Part shown: positions 27,118-36,563 of the stretch, piece by piece
Layout: the number at the start of each line of letters is the position of its first letter
Position numbering within the stretch: the first letter of the stretch is position 1
Assembly (NCBI GenBank): GCA_900230115.1
Contig: LT907983.1
Location: forward strand, 186,001-250,000
Origin: Spirosomataceae bacterium TFI 002
Lineage (GTDB): Bacteria > Bacteroidota > Bacteroidia > Cytophagales > Spirosomataceae
Reading direction: 5' to 3'
DNA: 64,000 nt
Translations under genes and position numbers: made by a program
The notes under the pieces: generated by a model
Database searches by the model: none
What the model saw: the letters and a program-made list of their open reading frames with translations, nothing else
Told to the model about the DNA's origin: nothing

Positions 27118-27831
27118 TTAACGTTCAAAAACTCGTTTTTTGAACTGGAAAAATAGTATTCCTATCAATAGGAAATAATAAGCAAGTCCGACCAAAAAGA
27201 ATGTAAAGTTGTGAGACTGGTTCATTGAGAGGTCGTATAGTCTGAATGACCAATAAGTTGGAATGGTTCCTAATACATTTTTGAATCCAAAATCTAACAA
27301 AAAGTAGAGAATTGGTAATAATAATACCAAGTTTATGCCTTTGAAGTACGCCATTCCTTCTACCTTATTATCCGCATAAATGGTGATGAGTAATGCCAAA
27401 ATAGGAGCTAACAAGCCAAACTGAATTGCAATTAAAATTGAGTTCAAAAAACCAGGATAGGCAATTCCACCAAAGCTAATTGTTAGAAAAGCTCCAAAGC
27501 CTGATACAACCGCAGCGAAGAGTAATCGATAGGTCAAGAAATAATAAGGAGAGATTGGCAAAACCCTAATAACTTGAAGGACATTTTCGTCCTTCTCGTC
27601 CAAGCTGATGAAAGCAATTATGAACCCAAACATGGTTGCTGTTTGAATCGCAGCATTCATCATTATAATAACATGGTATTCTTCAACTACAGGATATTGC
27701 AAAGTAATATATGGCACGAAATACCTCACAAAAAGCGTAACTATTACCGGTATGAACAAGAAGGTGGTTAGCGTGCTATCCCTAAAAATCTGCTTAAAGT
27801 CTCCTATTAAAAGTGTTCGTATTTTGCTCAT
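27118..27831 (-). CDS. ABC transporter permease (drug-export type), second membrane subunit
   Basis: The 237-residue protein has about six membrane helices and no signal peptide. The short motif LDEKDENVLQVIRVLPISPYYFL after the second helix is typical of ABC-2 type export permeases of the fluoroquinolone-exporter kind. It lies 12 bp after the first permease gene and is the last gene of the operon that starts with the GH30 gene. It converges on the adhesin gene, with 17 bp between. Confidence 0.82.
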   Translation of the reverse strand: MSKIRTLLIGDFKQIFRDSTLTTFLFIPVIVTLFVRYFVPYITLQYPVVEEYHVIIMMNAAIQTATMFGFIIAFISLDEKDENVLQVIRVLPISPYYFLTYRLLFAAVVSGFGAFLTISFGGIAYPGFLNSILIAIQFGLLAPILALLITIYADNKVEGMAYFKGINLVLLLPILYFLLDFGFKNVLGTIPTYWSFRLYDLSMNQSHNFTFFLVGLAYYFLLIGILFFQFKKRVFER

Positions 27832-27843
27832 AGTTCTCTAAAG

Positions 27844-28539
27844 TTATTCACACAAGCTTTTGGAGAAGTTCCGTTTAGCAATAATATAAGAAACTATACA
27901 CCATCCAAATGTGATTAAATAATTTAGCACAAGTTCAGAGGTTGACATACTCAAATTAAAAGAATGGTCAAATAGAAAAATTAGAGGCTGAGAAGGAAAC
28001 AACCAAAACCAATTTTGTGAAACCAAACCAAAATAAGCTAAAAACGGAACCGCAATTAGCAAAATAATCCAAACCGCCCTTAAAATGTATTTATTGAATG
28101 AGTTTTGATTAGCAACGGCAATAAAACCCAACATTGAAAAGATAAAAGACCCAAGAAAACATGCTAGGCTAAAATGTATAAAGTTGACTTTTTCTCCATA
28201 ACCAAAAATCACCATTGCTAGGCAACAAAAAAGAGACAGTAACGAAAATATCAAGCCCTTTGATAAAATGTAGTTCTTCAATTTCATAGGGCTTACCGCC
28301 AAAGTTACCAAGGTATTTTCGTTTTTCTCAAACAACACCATTACTCCCACGAATAAGATCCCAAGTAATGCTGGATCATTAAAAATGAGTAAAACTATCA
28401 GCTTGTCTTTTCCCTCAAAAGCGGGTAAAAAACGAAAAACAGCTATGTAAACGGCACTTACAGCAAGTGCTATGGAAAGCACCTTGTATTTCGCCAGGAG
28501 CATGAAATCAAACTTGAATAAATGCCAAAATTGTTTCAT
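27844..28539 (-). CDS. ABC transporter permease (drug-export type), first membrane subunit
   Basis: The 231-residue protein has about six membrane helices and the ABC-2 type motif FEKNENTLVTLAVSPMKLKNYILSK after the second helix, parallel to the motif in its partner at 27118. The start overlaps the stop of the ATPase gene by 4 bp (ATGA). Together the three genes form a complete exporter of the heterodimeric-permease kind. Substrate is unknown. Confidence 0.82.
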   Translation of the reverse strand: MKQFWHLFKFDFMLLAKYKVLSIALAVSAVYIAVFRFLPAFEGKDKLIVLLIFNDPALLGILFVGVMVLFEKNENTLVTLAVSPMKLKNYILSKGLIFSLLSLFCCLAMVIFGYGEKVNFIHFSLACFLGSFIFSMLGFIAVANQNSFNKYILRAVWIILLIAVPFLAYFGLVSQNWFWLFPSQPLIFLFDHSFNLSMSTSELVLNYLITFGWCIVSYIIAKRNFSKSLCE

Positions 28540-29384
28540 GAATTTAGCTTTTCTCCAGTGACCTTAATAAACACATCATCCAAACTTGCTTCTTTGGAGT
28601 GTATAGTTTTGATTTGTTTATTCTCCAATTCTTTTAAAAACAATGGGTTTTGCCCCAAGCCTTCCAACTCAAATACCTTAGGTTTCAGTTCATCAGTAAA
28701 TAAAACTTCAACCTTATGGCTACTATGTTTTAGCTTTAAGTTCGCTGGACTGTCAATTGCTTTTATTTCACCGTTGACAATAAATGCGACATTGTCACAT
28801 AACTGTTCGGCGTCATGCATTTGGTGAGTAGTAATAAAAACCGTTTTACCTGCTTCTTTTTGGTCCAAAATCAAATCCTTAACGATTTTGGCATTTACAG
28901 GATCTAGTCCTGAAGTGGGTTCATCTAAAAACAAAATCTCAGGACTATGAAGTATCGATCGTACGAAATTTAATCTCACTTTCATGCCTTTAGAAAAATC
29001 ACCTACTTTTTTGTTGGCATCCTTACCTAACCCTACTTTATCCAACAAATCACTGGCATCCAATGTGTTGTCATAAAACTGACCAAAGAATTTAAGGTTC
29101 TCAAGTGCGGTAAGCTTGAGGTAATGATTGGGCAATTCAAAACTCACTCCTATTTTCGAATACAATTCTTTTCCCCATTCATGAAGCTCTTTTTGATCAA
29201 TAATTGCCTTGCCATCATATCCGTTCAAGAGCTTGTAGAGTATTTTTTGAGTTGTGCTTTTTCCCGAGCCACTTGGACCAAGAAATCCAAAAATCTCACC
29301 TTTTTCAATCGAGAAGTTCAAATCTGTGATCGCGAAATTAGTTGATCCAGGATAATTAAAACGAAGGTTTTCTACACTAATCAT
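28536..29384 (-). CDS. ABC transporter ATP-binding protein
   Basis: The 282-residue ATPase has Walker A GPSGSGKST, a Q-loop region, signature FSKGMK in place of the usual LSGGQ, Walker B ILFLDEPTSGLD and the switch His in ITTHQMHDAEQLCD. A C-terminal extension of about 70 residues follows, as in drug and lipid exporters of the DrrA type. It starts 9 bp after the GH30 gene stop and overlaps the following permease gene by 4 bp. Confidence 0.93.
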   Translation of the reverse strand: MISVENLRFNYPGSTNFAITDLNFSIEKGEIFGFLGPSGSGKSTTQKILYKLLNGYDGKAIIDQKELHEWGKELYSKIGVSFELPNHYLKLTALENLKFFGQFYDNTLDASDLLDKVGLGKDANKKVGDFSKGMKVRLNFVRSILHSPEILFLDEPTSGLDPVNAKIVKDLILDQKEAGKTVFITTHQMHDAEQLCDNVAFIVNGEIKAIDSPANLKLKHSSHKVEVLFTDELKPKVFELEGLGQNPLFLKELENKQIKTIHSKEASLDDVFIKVTGEKLNS

Positions 29385-29393
29385 AATTCTATT

Positions 29394-30767
29394 TCAAAAC
29401 ACTATGGTTGCTGCCGATTTGGCAGGAATCACAGCTTTTTGGGACGTTTCTCCATTAACAATCTCAATTGAAAGGTCTTTATCTTCTGAATTGAAAGCCA
29501 ATAAAACCTTACTCCCGTCAGGATTTAAAAATGTTACGTGAGGTAAAGATGCCGCTGTGGAAGAAATCCTATGTGCACCACGTTTTACAAACTTGGATAA
29601 ATGTTGAATAATATAAAATGATACGTTCTTTTCAAAATCCTTCGCCCCATTGATAGTAACTGCTCCCAAGCATTCAGTGCATCCACCTGGAGTTCTTGGA
29701 CCAAAATCACTTTGACTTGCAAGGTTCCACTCTATCACTGTTTTGGACCAATTGCTAGTGCTCCCTATAAGCACATTTTTGACATGCCACTCTAAGTCTC
29801 CACCAAAACTACCTTTGCTTGAAACAAATTGCTCCGTAAAGAAAACGTCCTTGTTGGTTGCTTCATGAACTGCTGACATTGCAGAAATGTCTCCACCATA
29901 GAGATGAAAAGCTGCACCTTCCGCATATTTTGTCCCGTTCAAAACCGATATTGGATAACCTGGTTCATCACAATTGTGATCGTATGCAATGATTTTAGTT
30001 TGAATGTTATGTTGTTCAAAAGTTGGCCCTAAGTATTTGTCTACAAATTCAAGTTGATCTACCGCCTGCATAATCATACTTGGCTCATTTTCATCATTTA
30101 ATGGTTCATTCTGAGGAGTAATTGCCCAAATTTCGAAACCAATTTCTTTCATTGCTTGAACATACTTGAGAAAGTAATTGGCATAAGCTGGATAAAACTC
30201 TTTCTTTAGCTCCCCTCCTATCCAAGTTCCATTTGTCTTCATCCAAGTAGGTGGCGACCAAGGAGTTGCCATTATTTTCAAGTCAGGGTTTATCTCCAGT
30301 ATTTCTTTTAATACGGGGAATAAATACTGTTCATCGGGTCCAGCAAAAGAAAACTTTTGCATCTCAATATCACCAACATTTTCATTGTAAGAATATACTG
30401 AATTACTAAGGTCAGACGCTCCAATACTTATCCTAATTACGTTTTGATTTTCCTTGTATAATTCTTCTAAAAGTGTTTTTCTAGTTGATGTATCTAAGCC
30501 CAATAAAGCTTGAGCACTACCTTGAGTAAGAGCAAAACCAAAGCCCAACATTTCTTGAAACTTCGTATTTTCGTCTATTTTAATAGTTACGTCAGATTCA
30601 CCTTCAGGTATTGAAACTAACAATTTCTCAAATAGCATTGATTTATCTGCTTTTGTTATCCAAACTTCAGTCTCCGATTTTAAATCAGTTTCTCGTGAAC
30701 AAGAGCTGGCTAAACCAACAAATATTAAAGCCATCCAAAAGTGAATAACAAGTTGATTAATTTTCAT
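29394..30767 (-). CDS. GH30 family glycoside hydrolase lipoprotein
   Basis: The 457-residue enzyme has a lipoprotein signal (FVGLASSCS, C23) and a GH30 (beta/alpha)8 barrel: GFGFALTQGSAQAL, SIGASDLSNSVYSYN, MATPWSPPTWMKTNG, acid/base E221 in TPQNEPL and nucleophile E312 in FFTEQF. A small C-terminal beta domain follows. GH30 enzymes act on beta-glucosyl ceramide, beta-1,6-glucan, xylan or fucosyl substrates; the substrate cannot be read from the sequence. Expected on the outer membrane or in the periplasm. It is the first gene of an operon with an ABC exporter and is divergent from the gene at 30981. Confidence 0.92.
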   Translation of the reverse strand: MKINQLVIHFWMALIFVGLASSCSRETDLKSETEVWITKADKSMLFEKLLVSIPEGESDVTIKIDENTKFQEMLGFGFALTQGSAQALLGLDTSTRKTLLEELYKENQNVIRISIGASDLSNSVYSYNENVGDIEMQKFSFAGPDEQYLFPVLKEILEINPDLKIMATPWSPPTWMKTNGTWIGGELKKEFYPAYANYFLKYVQAMKEIGFEIWAITPQNEPLNDENEPSMIMQAVDQLEFVDKYLGPTFEQHNIQTKIIAYDHNCDEPGYPISVLNGTKYAEGAAFHLYGGDISAMSAVHEATNKDVFFTEQFVSSKGSFGGDLEWHVKNVLIGSTSNWSKTVIEWNLASQSDFGPRTPGGCTECLGAVTINGAKDFEKNVSFYIIQHLSKFVKRGAHRISSTAASLPHVTFLNPDGSKVLLAFNSEDKDLSIEIVNGETSQKAVIPAKSAATIVF

Positions 30768-30980
30768 AAATATGAGTTGTCAAGTATTGATTGAGAGCTT
30801 TATTAAATCATGTTCAATTTAGGAATTACAATGCAATAATGAATACTTCGTCAATCAATTTCAATACAGCGGAGTAAATGTAAATATGCTTAATGACAAA
30901 ACTTTAGCTTAGTTATCTGCAAATAAGACAAGCTAAATAAACTATCTTAAACAAACTGATTCTCGAAGAGTTAAAATCAC

Positions 30981-32402
30981 ATGGCGAAAAAGGTACTTCT
31001 TACTGGTGCAACTGGGTATATAGGCAAACGTTTACTTCCTGACTTGGTAAATGAAGGATACAATGTTATATGCTGTGTAAGAGACAAGAATCGTTTCACA
31101 GTTCCCCCTCTTTTGAGATCACACATAGAAGTCATAGAAGTAGACTTTTTGAAGGAAAAAAGCCTTGAAGCCATACCTAAAGATATAGAAGCAGCCTATT
31201 ATTTGATGCATTCAATGTCCTCAACAAGTGATTATGAGAAACTCGAATTTACAACTGCTAATAATTTTAGAAAAGTAGTTTCTTCAACCAATGCTAAGCA
31301 CGTTATTTATTTAAGTGGAATCACAAACGAAAAAACACTTTCTACACACCTAAACTCTAGAAAGTCGGTAGAAAAAGAACTTTCAAAAGGTGCCTATCAC
31401 TTTACCACACTTAGGGCTGGAATAATAATTGGTTCGGGTAGTGCTTCTTTCGAAATCATTAGAGATTTATCAGAAAAGCTCCCATTCATGATCACTCCAA
31501 AATGGCTGAGGACCAAGTGCCAACCGATTGGAATCAAAGATGTCATTAGCTTTTTGAAGGCATCTTTATTTAATGAAAAAACGTACGATCAAAATTTTGA
31601 TATTGGAGGGCCGGATATCCTAAGCTATAAAGAAATGCTACTCGGTTATGCTTCGGCAAGAGGTCTAAAACGGACAATATGGACAATTCCATTAATGACA
31701 CCAAAGCTATCTTCTTATTGGCTTTACTTTGTAACTTCTACTTCTTACAAACTCGCATCTTCACTCGTAGAAAGCATGAAAATAGAGGTTATTTGTAGAA
31801 ATAATGACATCAATAAAATCTTAGGAATAAGGCCTATCTCCTATTCCGACTCTATCAAAAGAACCTTACAAGTTATTGAAGGCGATCAAATTATTTCGAG
31901 TTGGAAAGACTCCATGATTAGTGGTGAAATGGAAATTAGATTAAATGATTTCTTGACAGTTCCTACATTTGGCTGTTTCGTTGACAAAAGAATTCAAACC
32001 GTTGAAGATCGTGAAAGAAGCATTGAAAGAATCTGGAGTATTGGCGGTAATATTGGCTGGTATTATGGCGACTGGCTATGGAAAATTCGTGGATTTTTAG
32101 ATCAGATTTGGGGAGGAGTTGGATTAAGAAGAGGTAGAAAAAGTGATCATCAACTCAATGTGGGAGATGCTGTAGATTTCTGGAGGGTACTCATTGCAGA
32201 CAAGGAAAAAGGGCGACTTCTATTATTTGCCGAAATGAAACTACCGGGAGAAGCTTGGCTAGAATTTGAATTGACAAATAATAGATTGAAACAAACTGCC
32301 ACTTTCAGACCTAAAGGCTTAATGGGCAGACTATACTGGTATGCGGTACTTCCTTTTCATGGCTTTATTTTCAAAGGAATGCTGAACAAACTTTCAGCTT
32401 GA
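30981..32402 (+). CDS. SDR-type NAD(P)-binding protein with DUF2867 C-terminal domain
   Basis: The 473-residue protein starts with the Rossmann motif VLLTGATGYIGKRLLPDLV, followed by the atypical-SDR (NmrA-like) fold to about 290. From about 315 a DUF2867 domain follows (GGNIGWYYGDWLWKIRGFLDQIWGGVGLRRGR...). Fusions of this type are common in bacteria but the reaction is not known. Cytoplasmic. A 7-bp perfect hairpin with a short T-run follows the stop directly. Confidence 0.87.
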   Translation: MAKKVLLTGATGYIGKRLLPDLVNEGYNVICCVRDKNRFTVPPLLRSHIEVIEVDFLKEKSLEAIPKDIEAAYYLMHSMSSTSDYEKLEFTTANNFRKVVSSTNAKHVIYLSGITNEKTLSTHLNSRKSVEKELSKGAYHFTTLRAGIIIGSGSASFEIIRDLSEKLPFMITPKWLRTKCQPIGIKDVISFLKASLFNEKTYDQNFDIGGPDILSYKEMLLGYASARGLKRTIWTIPLMTPKLSSYWLYFVTSTSYKLASSLVESMKIEVICRNNDINKILGIRPISYSDSIKRTLQVIEGDQIISSWKDSMISGEMEIRLNDFLTVPTFGCFVDKRIQTVEDRERSIERIWSIGGNIGWYYGDWLWKIRGFLDQIWGGVGLRRGRKSDHQLNVGDAVDFWRVLIADKEKGRLLLFAEMKLPGEAWLEFELTNNRLKQTATFRPKGLMGRLYWYAVLPFHGFIFKGMLNKLSA

Positions 32403-32403
32403 C

Positions 32404-32425
32404 CTTGCTGATTGCAGCAAGTTTT
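32404..32425 (+). terminator. Short intrinsic terminator-like hairpin
   Basis: CTTGCTG at 32404-32410 and CAGCAAG at 32415-32421 form a perfect 7-bp stem with a 4-base loop, followed by TTTT. It begins just after the stop of the 30981 gene. Confidence 0.55.
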
Positions 32426-32472
32426 GAGTAATTTAGGTTTCTATTCAACCAAAATTACTGCCTTACAAAACC

Positions 32473-33867
32473 ATGAAAATAATTACTACGGGATTACTAA
32501 TTTTTTGTTCATGCATTATTTCTTTTGCTCAAAAACTTAACAACGAAAAAATAGACGGATACAAGGGAATTTGGTTCGAACTAGGACAAAAATATGAGTT
32601 CGGTGATAAATATTCTGGAGGATTAGGTACATATACTGCGAAACACGTCCCGCTGGCAGTTTATTCCAAAACAGTTGACAAGACATTTTTCGTTTATGGC
32701 GGTACCAGTAATGGCGAAAAAAGGCACTTGCTTGCCATGATAGGCGAGTACAATCACAAGACGCAAAAAGTGAGTAAACCAACCGTTGTTTATGACAAAG
32801 AAACAGTAAACGATCCTCACGATAACCCTTCTTTATTGATCAATGATGACGGGTACTTATTCGTGTTTGTGAGTGGTAGAGGAAAGACCCGACCAGGTAT
32901 CAAACTAAAAAGTACGAAACCCTACTCCATTGAGAAGTTTGACATATTAGGAGAAGAGGAGTTCACATATCCACAAATTCATAAAACTAGCCAAGGGATG
33001 TTCCATTTTTTCACCAAATACAGCGGAACACGTGAACTGTATTACGAAACAAGTACGGATGGCATCACTTGGACTGAGGACCAGAAACTAGCCGGAATAA
33101 CAGAAGATTACCCTACAAAAGCTGGCCATTATCAAACCTCCAATGTATATAATAATGGCGAAATCATCGGTACATTTTTCAATAGACATATTGACGGAAA
33201 CCCAGACTCTCGTACTGATCTCTACTACTTAGAAACAAAGGATTTTGGTAAGACTTGGCAAAACATAAACGGCTCTAAGTCTATCCTACCTCTTACAAAA
33301 AAGGACATTAAAGAAAGGGTTATTAACTACCGAGCAAAGGGCAAAAACGTGTACATGAAAGACATGGCATATGATCAAGAAGGAAGACCTGTTGTCTTGT
33401 ATATTACCAGCAATGGTCATGAGCCTGGCCCAGCAAATACGCCCTACGAATGGAGATTAACCAAATGGAATGGAAGCGAATGGGAAACCACAATTGTTTG
33501 TGAGTCTGACCACAATTACGACATGGGAAGTCTGTACATAGAAAATGATATTTGGAGAATAATTGGGCCGACCGAAAAAGGTCCTCAAGACTGGGGAGCG
33601 GGCGGAGAAATCGCTGAATGGATTTCAAAAGACCAAGGAAAGAATTGGTCAAAATTAAAAATAATCACCAAAAACAGCACGCTGAATAACTCGTATGTTC
33701 GTAGACCTGTCAACGCCCAAGCACCTTTCAATTATATGTGGGCAAGTGGCGATTCTCATCAATTCAGCAAGTCAGAATTGTACTTCGGAGATTTCGATGG
33801 AAACGTTTGGAAACTTCCTTACGAAATGAGTAAAAAACAGCAAAAACCAGTTAAGGTAAAATTCTAA
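32473..33867 (+). CDS. Secreted BNR-repeat protein (PF15892-like)
   Basis: The 464-residue protein has a signal peptide (cleavage after FAQ) and a beta-propeller-like body with the family pattern DGYKGIWFELGQ, GDKYSGGLGTYTAKHVPLAVYS, NDPHDNPSL, YLFVFVSGRG and Asp-box-like TSTDGITWTED, SKDQGKNWSK. Such proteins are found in polysaccharide utilisation loci as hydrolases or lyases; which one is not clear here. It starts an apparent operon with the bifunctional esterase (6 bp after) and the WYL regulator. Probably periplasmic. Confidence 0.82.
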   Translation: MKIITTGLLIFCSCIISFAQKLNNEKIDGYKGIWFELGQKYEFGDKYSGGLGTYTAKHVPLAVYSKTVDKTFFVYGGTSNGEKRHLLAMIGEYNHKTQKVSKPTVVYDKETVNDPHDNPSLLINDDGYLFVFVSGRGKTRPGIKLKSTKPYSIEKFDILGEEEFTYPQIHKTSQGMFHFFTKYSGTRELYYETSTDGITWTEDQKLAGITEDYPTKAGHYQTSNVYNNGEIIGTFFNRHIDGNPDSRTDLYYLETKDFGKTWQNINGSKSILPLTKKDIKERVINYRAKGKNVYMKDMAYDQEGRPVVLYITSNGHEPGPANTPYEWRLTKWNGSEWETTIVCESDHNYDMGSLYIENDIWRIIGPTEKGPQDWGAGGEIAEWISKDQGKNWSKLKIITKNSTLNNSYVRRPVNAQAPFNYMWASGDSHQFSKSELYFGDFDGNVWKLPYEMSKKQQKPVKVKF

Positions 33868-33873
33868 AAACAT

Positions 33874-35802
33874 ATGCGTCAATTTATATTTATTACCTTT
33901 TTCCTATTCAGCAATTCTTTAATATTTGCTCAGGATAATCAGTGGAAGGGTTTTGAGAAACTAAACTTTGAAATAGAAGGTAGGCAAGCATGGTTGGTAA
34001 AACCCGCCAAAGCAATGGAGGGAAACCCTTGGGTGTGGCGAGCACGATTCCCCGGCTGGCATACCGAAATGGACAGCATGCTGGTGAGTGAGGGTTATCA
34101 TTTGGCATATATCAAAACTGACAATGAATATGGCTCTCCTAAAGCAATGAAAGCTTGGGACGCATTCTACGTTTTTTTAACTTCTAACCATCATCTAAAT
34201 AAGAAAGTAGCCTTAGAGGGTGTGAGCCGAGGTGGACTCTTTATTTATAATTGGGCAAAAGCCAATCCAAGTAAAGTTGCCTGCATTTATGCTGAAGCAC
34301 CAGTTTGCGACTTCAAAAGTTGGCCAGGAGGGTTTGGGTCTGGTCCGGGAAGCTCAAAGGATTGGGAACAATTAAAAGCCGTTTATGGATTTGCAAATGA
34401 TGATGAGGCTAAGGCCTATCAAGACTTATCTTACAATGGATTAGAAAAGCTAGCCAATGCAAGAGTTCCAATTCTGCATATGATAGGACTATTGGATGAA
34501 GTTGTTCCTTATGCCGAAAACTCTAAAATACTCATTAACAAATACATAGAACTGGGTGGCCCCGCAACAGCAATAGCTTGCACCAAGGGAGTTCAGAAAT
34601 TACAAGGTCACCACTTTCCTATTGAAACACCAAGATTGGGAGCAGATTTCATCAAATATCACGTTGAACAATCGCAGCCAATCAGTTCTAGTCCATTCCA
34701 TAATTTGAGAGGTGGCATAAAGAATGCTCAGCAGGTTTTTGAAAAAACGAAAAAAGGAAGAATTGCTTTTTTGGGTGGTTCTATTACCCAAAACGGAGGC
34801 TGGAGAGATAGCCTAATGGCTTATTTTATCAAGCGTTTTCCCGATACTGAATTTGATTTCGTAGCAGCAGGAATCTCTAGCACAGGGAGTACTCCTGCTG
34901 CATTTAGGCTTGAAAGAGATGTGTTAAGTAAAGGAAAGATAGATCTTCTTTTTGAAGAGGCAGCTGTGAACGATTTTACCAATGGAAGAACCGATGAGGA
35001 GCAAATAAGAGCCATGGAAGGAATTGTTAGACACCTTAAACAAGTAAATCCAGCAACAGATATTGTTCACATGCACTTTGTAGATCCTGAAAAAATAGAA
35101 GCATATAGAAAAGGAGTTATACCAAAAGTGATTCAAAATCACGAGTCAGTAGCAGTTCACTACAATAACCCAAGTATCAACCTTGCAAAAGAAGTACAGG
35201 AACGAATTGATCATAATGAATTCACTTGGGAGGATGATTTTAAGAACCTCCACCCTTCTCCATTTGGACAAGGACTTTATGCCAATTCCATGATTGCGTT
35301 TTTGGATAATGCTTTTAAGGGAAATGCTCAAAAGAAAGTAAATGCATTACCTAAAGCAATAGACACATTCAATTATTCTAAAGGCAAGCTAGTGGATGTA
35401 CGAGAAGCCAAAACAAAAAAAGGCTGGAAATACATAGAAAATTGGTCGCCAAATGATGGCACTGGTACCAGACCAAATTATACGAATGTACCAATGCTAG
35501 TAAACGAAATTTCAGGAAGTAGTCTTAGTTTTTCTTTCACAGGGTCAGCGGTAGGCATCGCTATAGCGAGCGGAAAGGATGCAGGAGTAATTTCGTACAG
35601 AATAGACAAAGGTGAATGGAAAAACCAAAACCTATTTACACAATGGAGCAAAAATCTTCACTTGCCATGGTTCTATACCTTAGCAGCAGATTTAGACAAC
35701 AAAAAACATACTTTAGAAGTCAAAATCGCTGAAAGTAAAGATGAAAGGAGTATAGGAAACGCTTGTAGGATTAGATATTTTTATGTGAATGGGGAATACT
35801 AA
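33874..35802 (+). CDS. Two-domain esterase: alpha/beta-hydrolase fused to SGNH hydrolase
   Basis: The 642-residue secreted protein (signal peptide cut after FAQ) carries two hydrolase domains. Residues about 25-275 form an alpha/beta-hydrolase with nucleophile motif GVSRGG, acidic GLLDEVVP and His in QGHHFPIE. Residues about 290-500 are SGNH-like with GGSITQ, AAGISSTGS, AAVNDFTNG and a C-terminal HPSPFGQG block. A further beta domain of about 130 residues ends the protein. This suggests removal of two ester types, or of acetyl groups at two positions, from a polysaccharide. Neighbouring BNR protein supports a polysaccharide role. Both catalytic sets look intact. Confidence 0.85.
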   Translation: MRQFIFITFFLFSNSLIFAQDNQWKGFEKLNFEIEGRQAWLVKPAKAMEGNPWVWRARFPGWHTEMDSMLVSEGYHLAYIKTDNEYGSPKAMKAWDAFYVFLTSNHHLNKKVALEGVSRGGLFIYNWAKANPSKVACIYAEAPVCDFKSWPGGFGSGPGSSKDWEQLKAVYGFANDDEAKAYQDLSYNGLEKLANARVPILHMIGLLDEVVPYAENSKILINKYIELGGPATAIACTKGVQKLQGHHFPIETPRLGADFIKYHVEQSQPISSSPFHNLRGGIKNAQQVFEKTKKGRIAFLGGSITQNGGWRDSLMAYFIKRFPDTEFDFVAAGISSTGSTPAAFRLERDVLSKGKIDLLFEEAAVNDFTNGRTDEEQIRAMEGIVRHLKQVNPATDIVHMHFVDPEKIEAYRKGVIPKVIQNHESVAVHYNNPSINLAKEVQERIDHNEFTWEDDFKNLHPSPFGQGLYANSMIAFLDNAFKGNAQKKVNALPKAIDTFNYSKGKLVDVREAKTKKGWKYIENWSPNDGTGTRPNYTNVPMLVNEISGSSLSFSFTGSAVGIAIASGKDAGVISYRIDKGEWKNQNLFTQWSKNLHLPWFYTLAADLDNKKHTLEVKIAESKDERSIGNACRIRYFYVNGEY

Positions 35803-35807
35803 GAACA

Positions 35808-36527
35808 ATGGAAAAACCAAGAATCTCAAGGCTGACCTCAATTCTAACACAGCTGCAAGGCAAAAGGCTTACAACAGCTACAGAGTTGGCTCAAAAGTAT
35901 GACGTGAGTGTACGAACTATTTATCGCGACATAAGGACTTTGGAGAACTCTGGTGTTCCTATTTTTACCGAAGAAGGTAAAGGTTATTCGCTCGTAGAAG
36001 GATATAGATTACCTCCAGTAACTTTCAGCGAAAATGAAGCCAATGCACTTATTACCGCAGCACAAATAATTGCTCAAAACAAAGACACTTCGCTTGTTGA
36101 AAACTACCAAAATGCAATTGCAAAACTAAAAGCTGTACTTAATTCCGATACGAAAGCTAAAGTGCAAATCCTTTCTGAAAGAATCCAGATCAGGAGTAAT
36201 ATAGGAAAGGAACAAACGAGCAGTTTCTTAATGGAAATTCAAAATGCGATAAGCAATAACAATCATTTACATCTTGATTACCATTCACTTGAAGATAAGT
36301 TAAGCAGCAGAAAAGTGGAACCCTTTGCCATTTACAGTACGCAAGACAATTGGCTCTTGATCGCTCATTGTTGCGAAAGAAATAACTTCAGAGCTTTTAG
36401 GCTCGATCGAATTAAAGCATTAAAAACCTTAGCAACTCACTTTAAGCCTTTCGAAATAACGCTTGAAGAATACTTCAGAATTTGTAGAGAAAAATATATT
36501 AACACCCCTGACATACCCATGTCATAA
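35808..36527 (+). CDS. YafY-type transcriptional regulator (HTH + WYL domain)
   Basis: The 239-residue regulator has an N-terminal DeoR-type winged HTH (LTSILTQLQGKRLTTATELAQKYDVSVRTIYRDIRTLE region, about 5-55) and a C-terminal WYL domain (about 140-215, with LHLDYHSLE, PFAIYSTQDNWLLIAHC and FRAFRLDRI). WYL domains bind ligands such as nucleotides or nucleic acids. It starts 5 bp after the esterase gene, and the GyrI-like and DUF1801 genes follow, a grouping often seen with YafY regulators. Confidence 0.92.
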   Translation: MEKPRISRLTSILTQLQGKRLTTATELAQKYDVSVRTIYRDIRTLENSGVPIFTEEGKGYSLVEGYRLPPVTFSENEANALITAAQIIAQNKDTSLVENYQNAIAKLKAVLNSDTKAKVQILSERIQIRSNIGKEQTSSFLMEIQNAISNNNHLHLDYHSLEDKLSSRKVEPFAIYSTQDNWLLIAHCCERNNFRAFRLDRIKALKTLATHFKPFEITLEEYFRICREKYINTPDIPMS

Positions 36528-36563
36528 GCCTTGCTCAATTTTGTAAAAACAAAAAAGAGAAAA

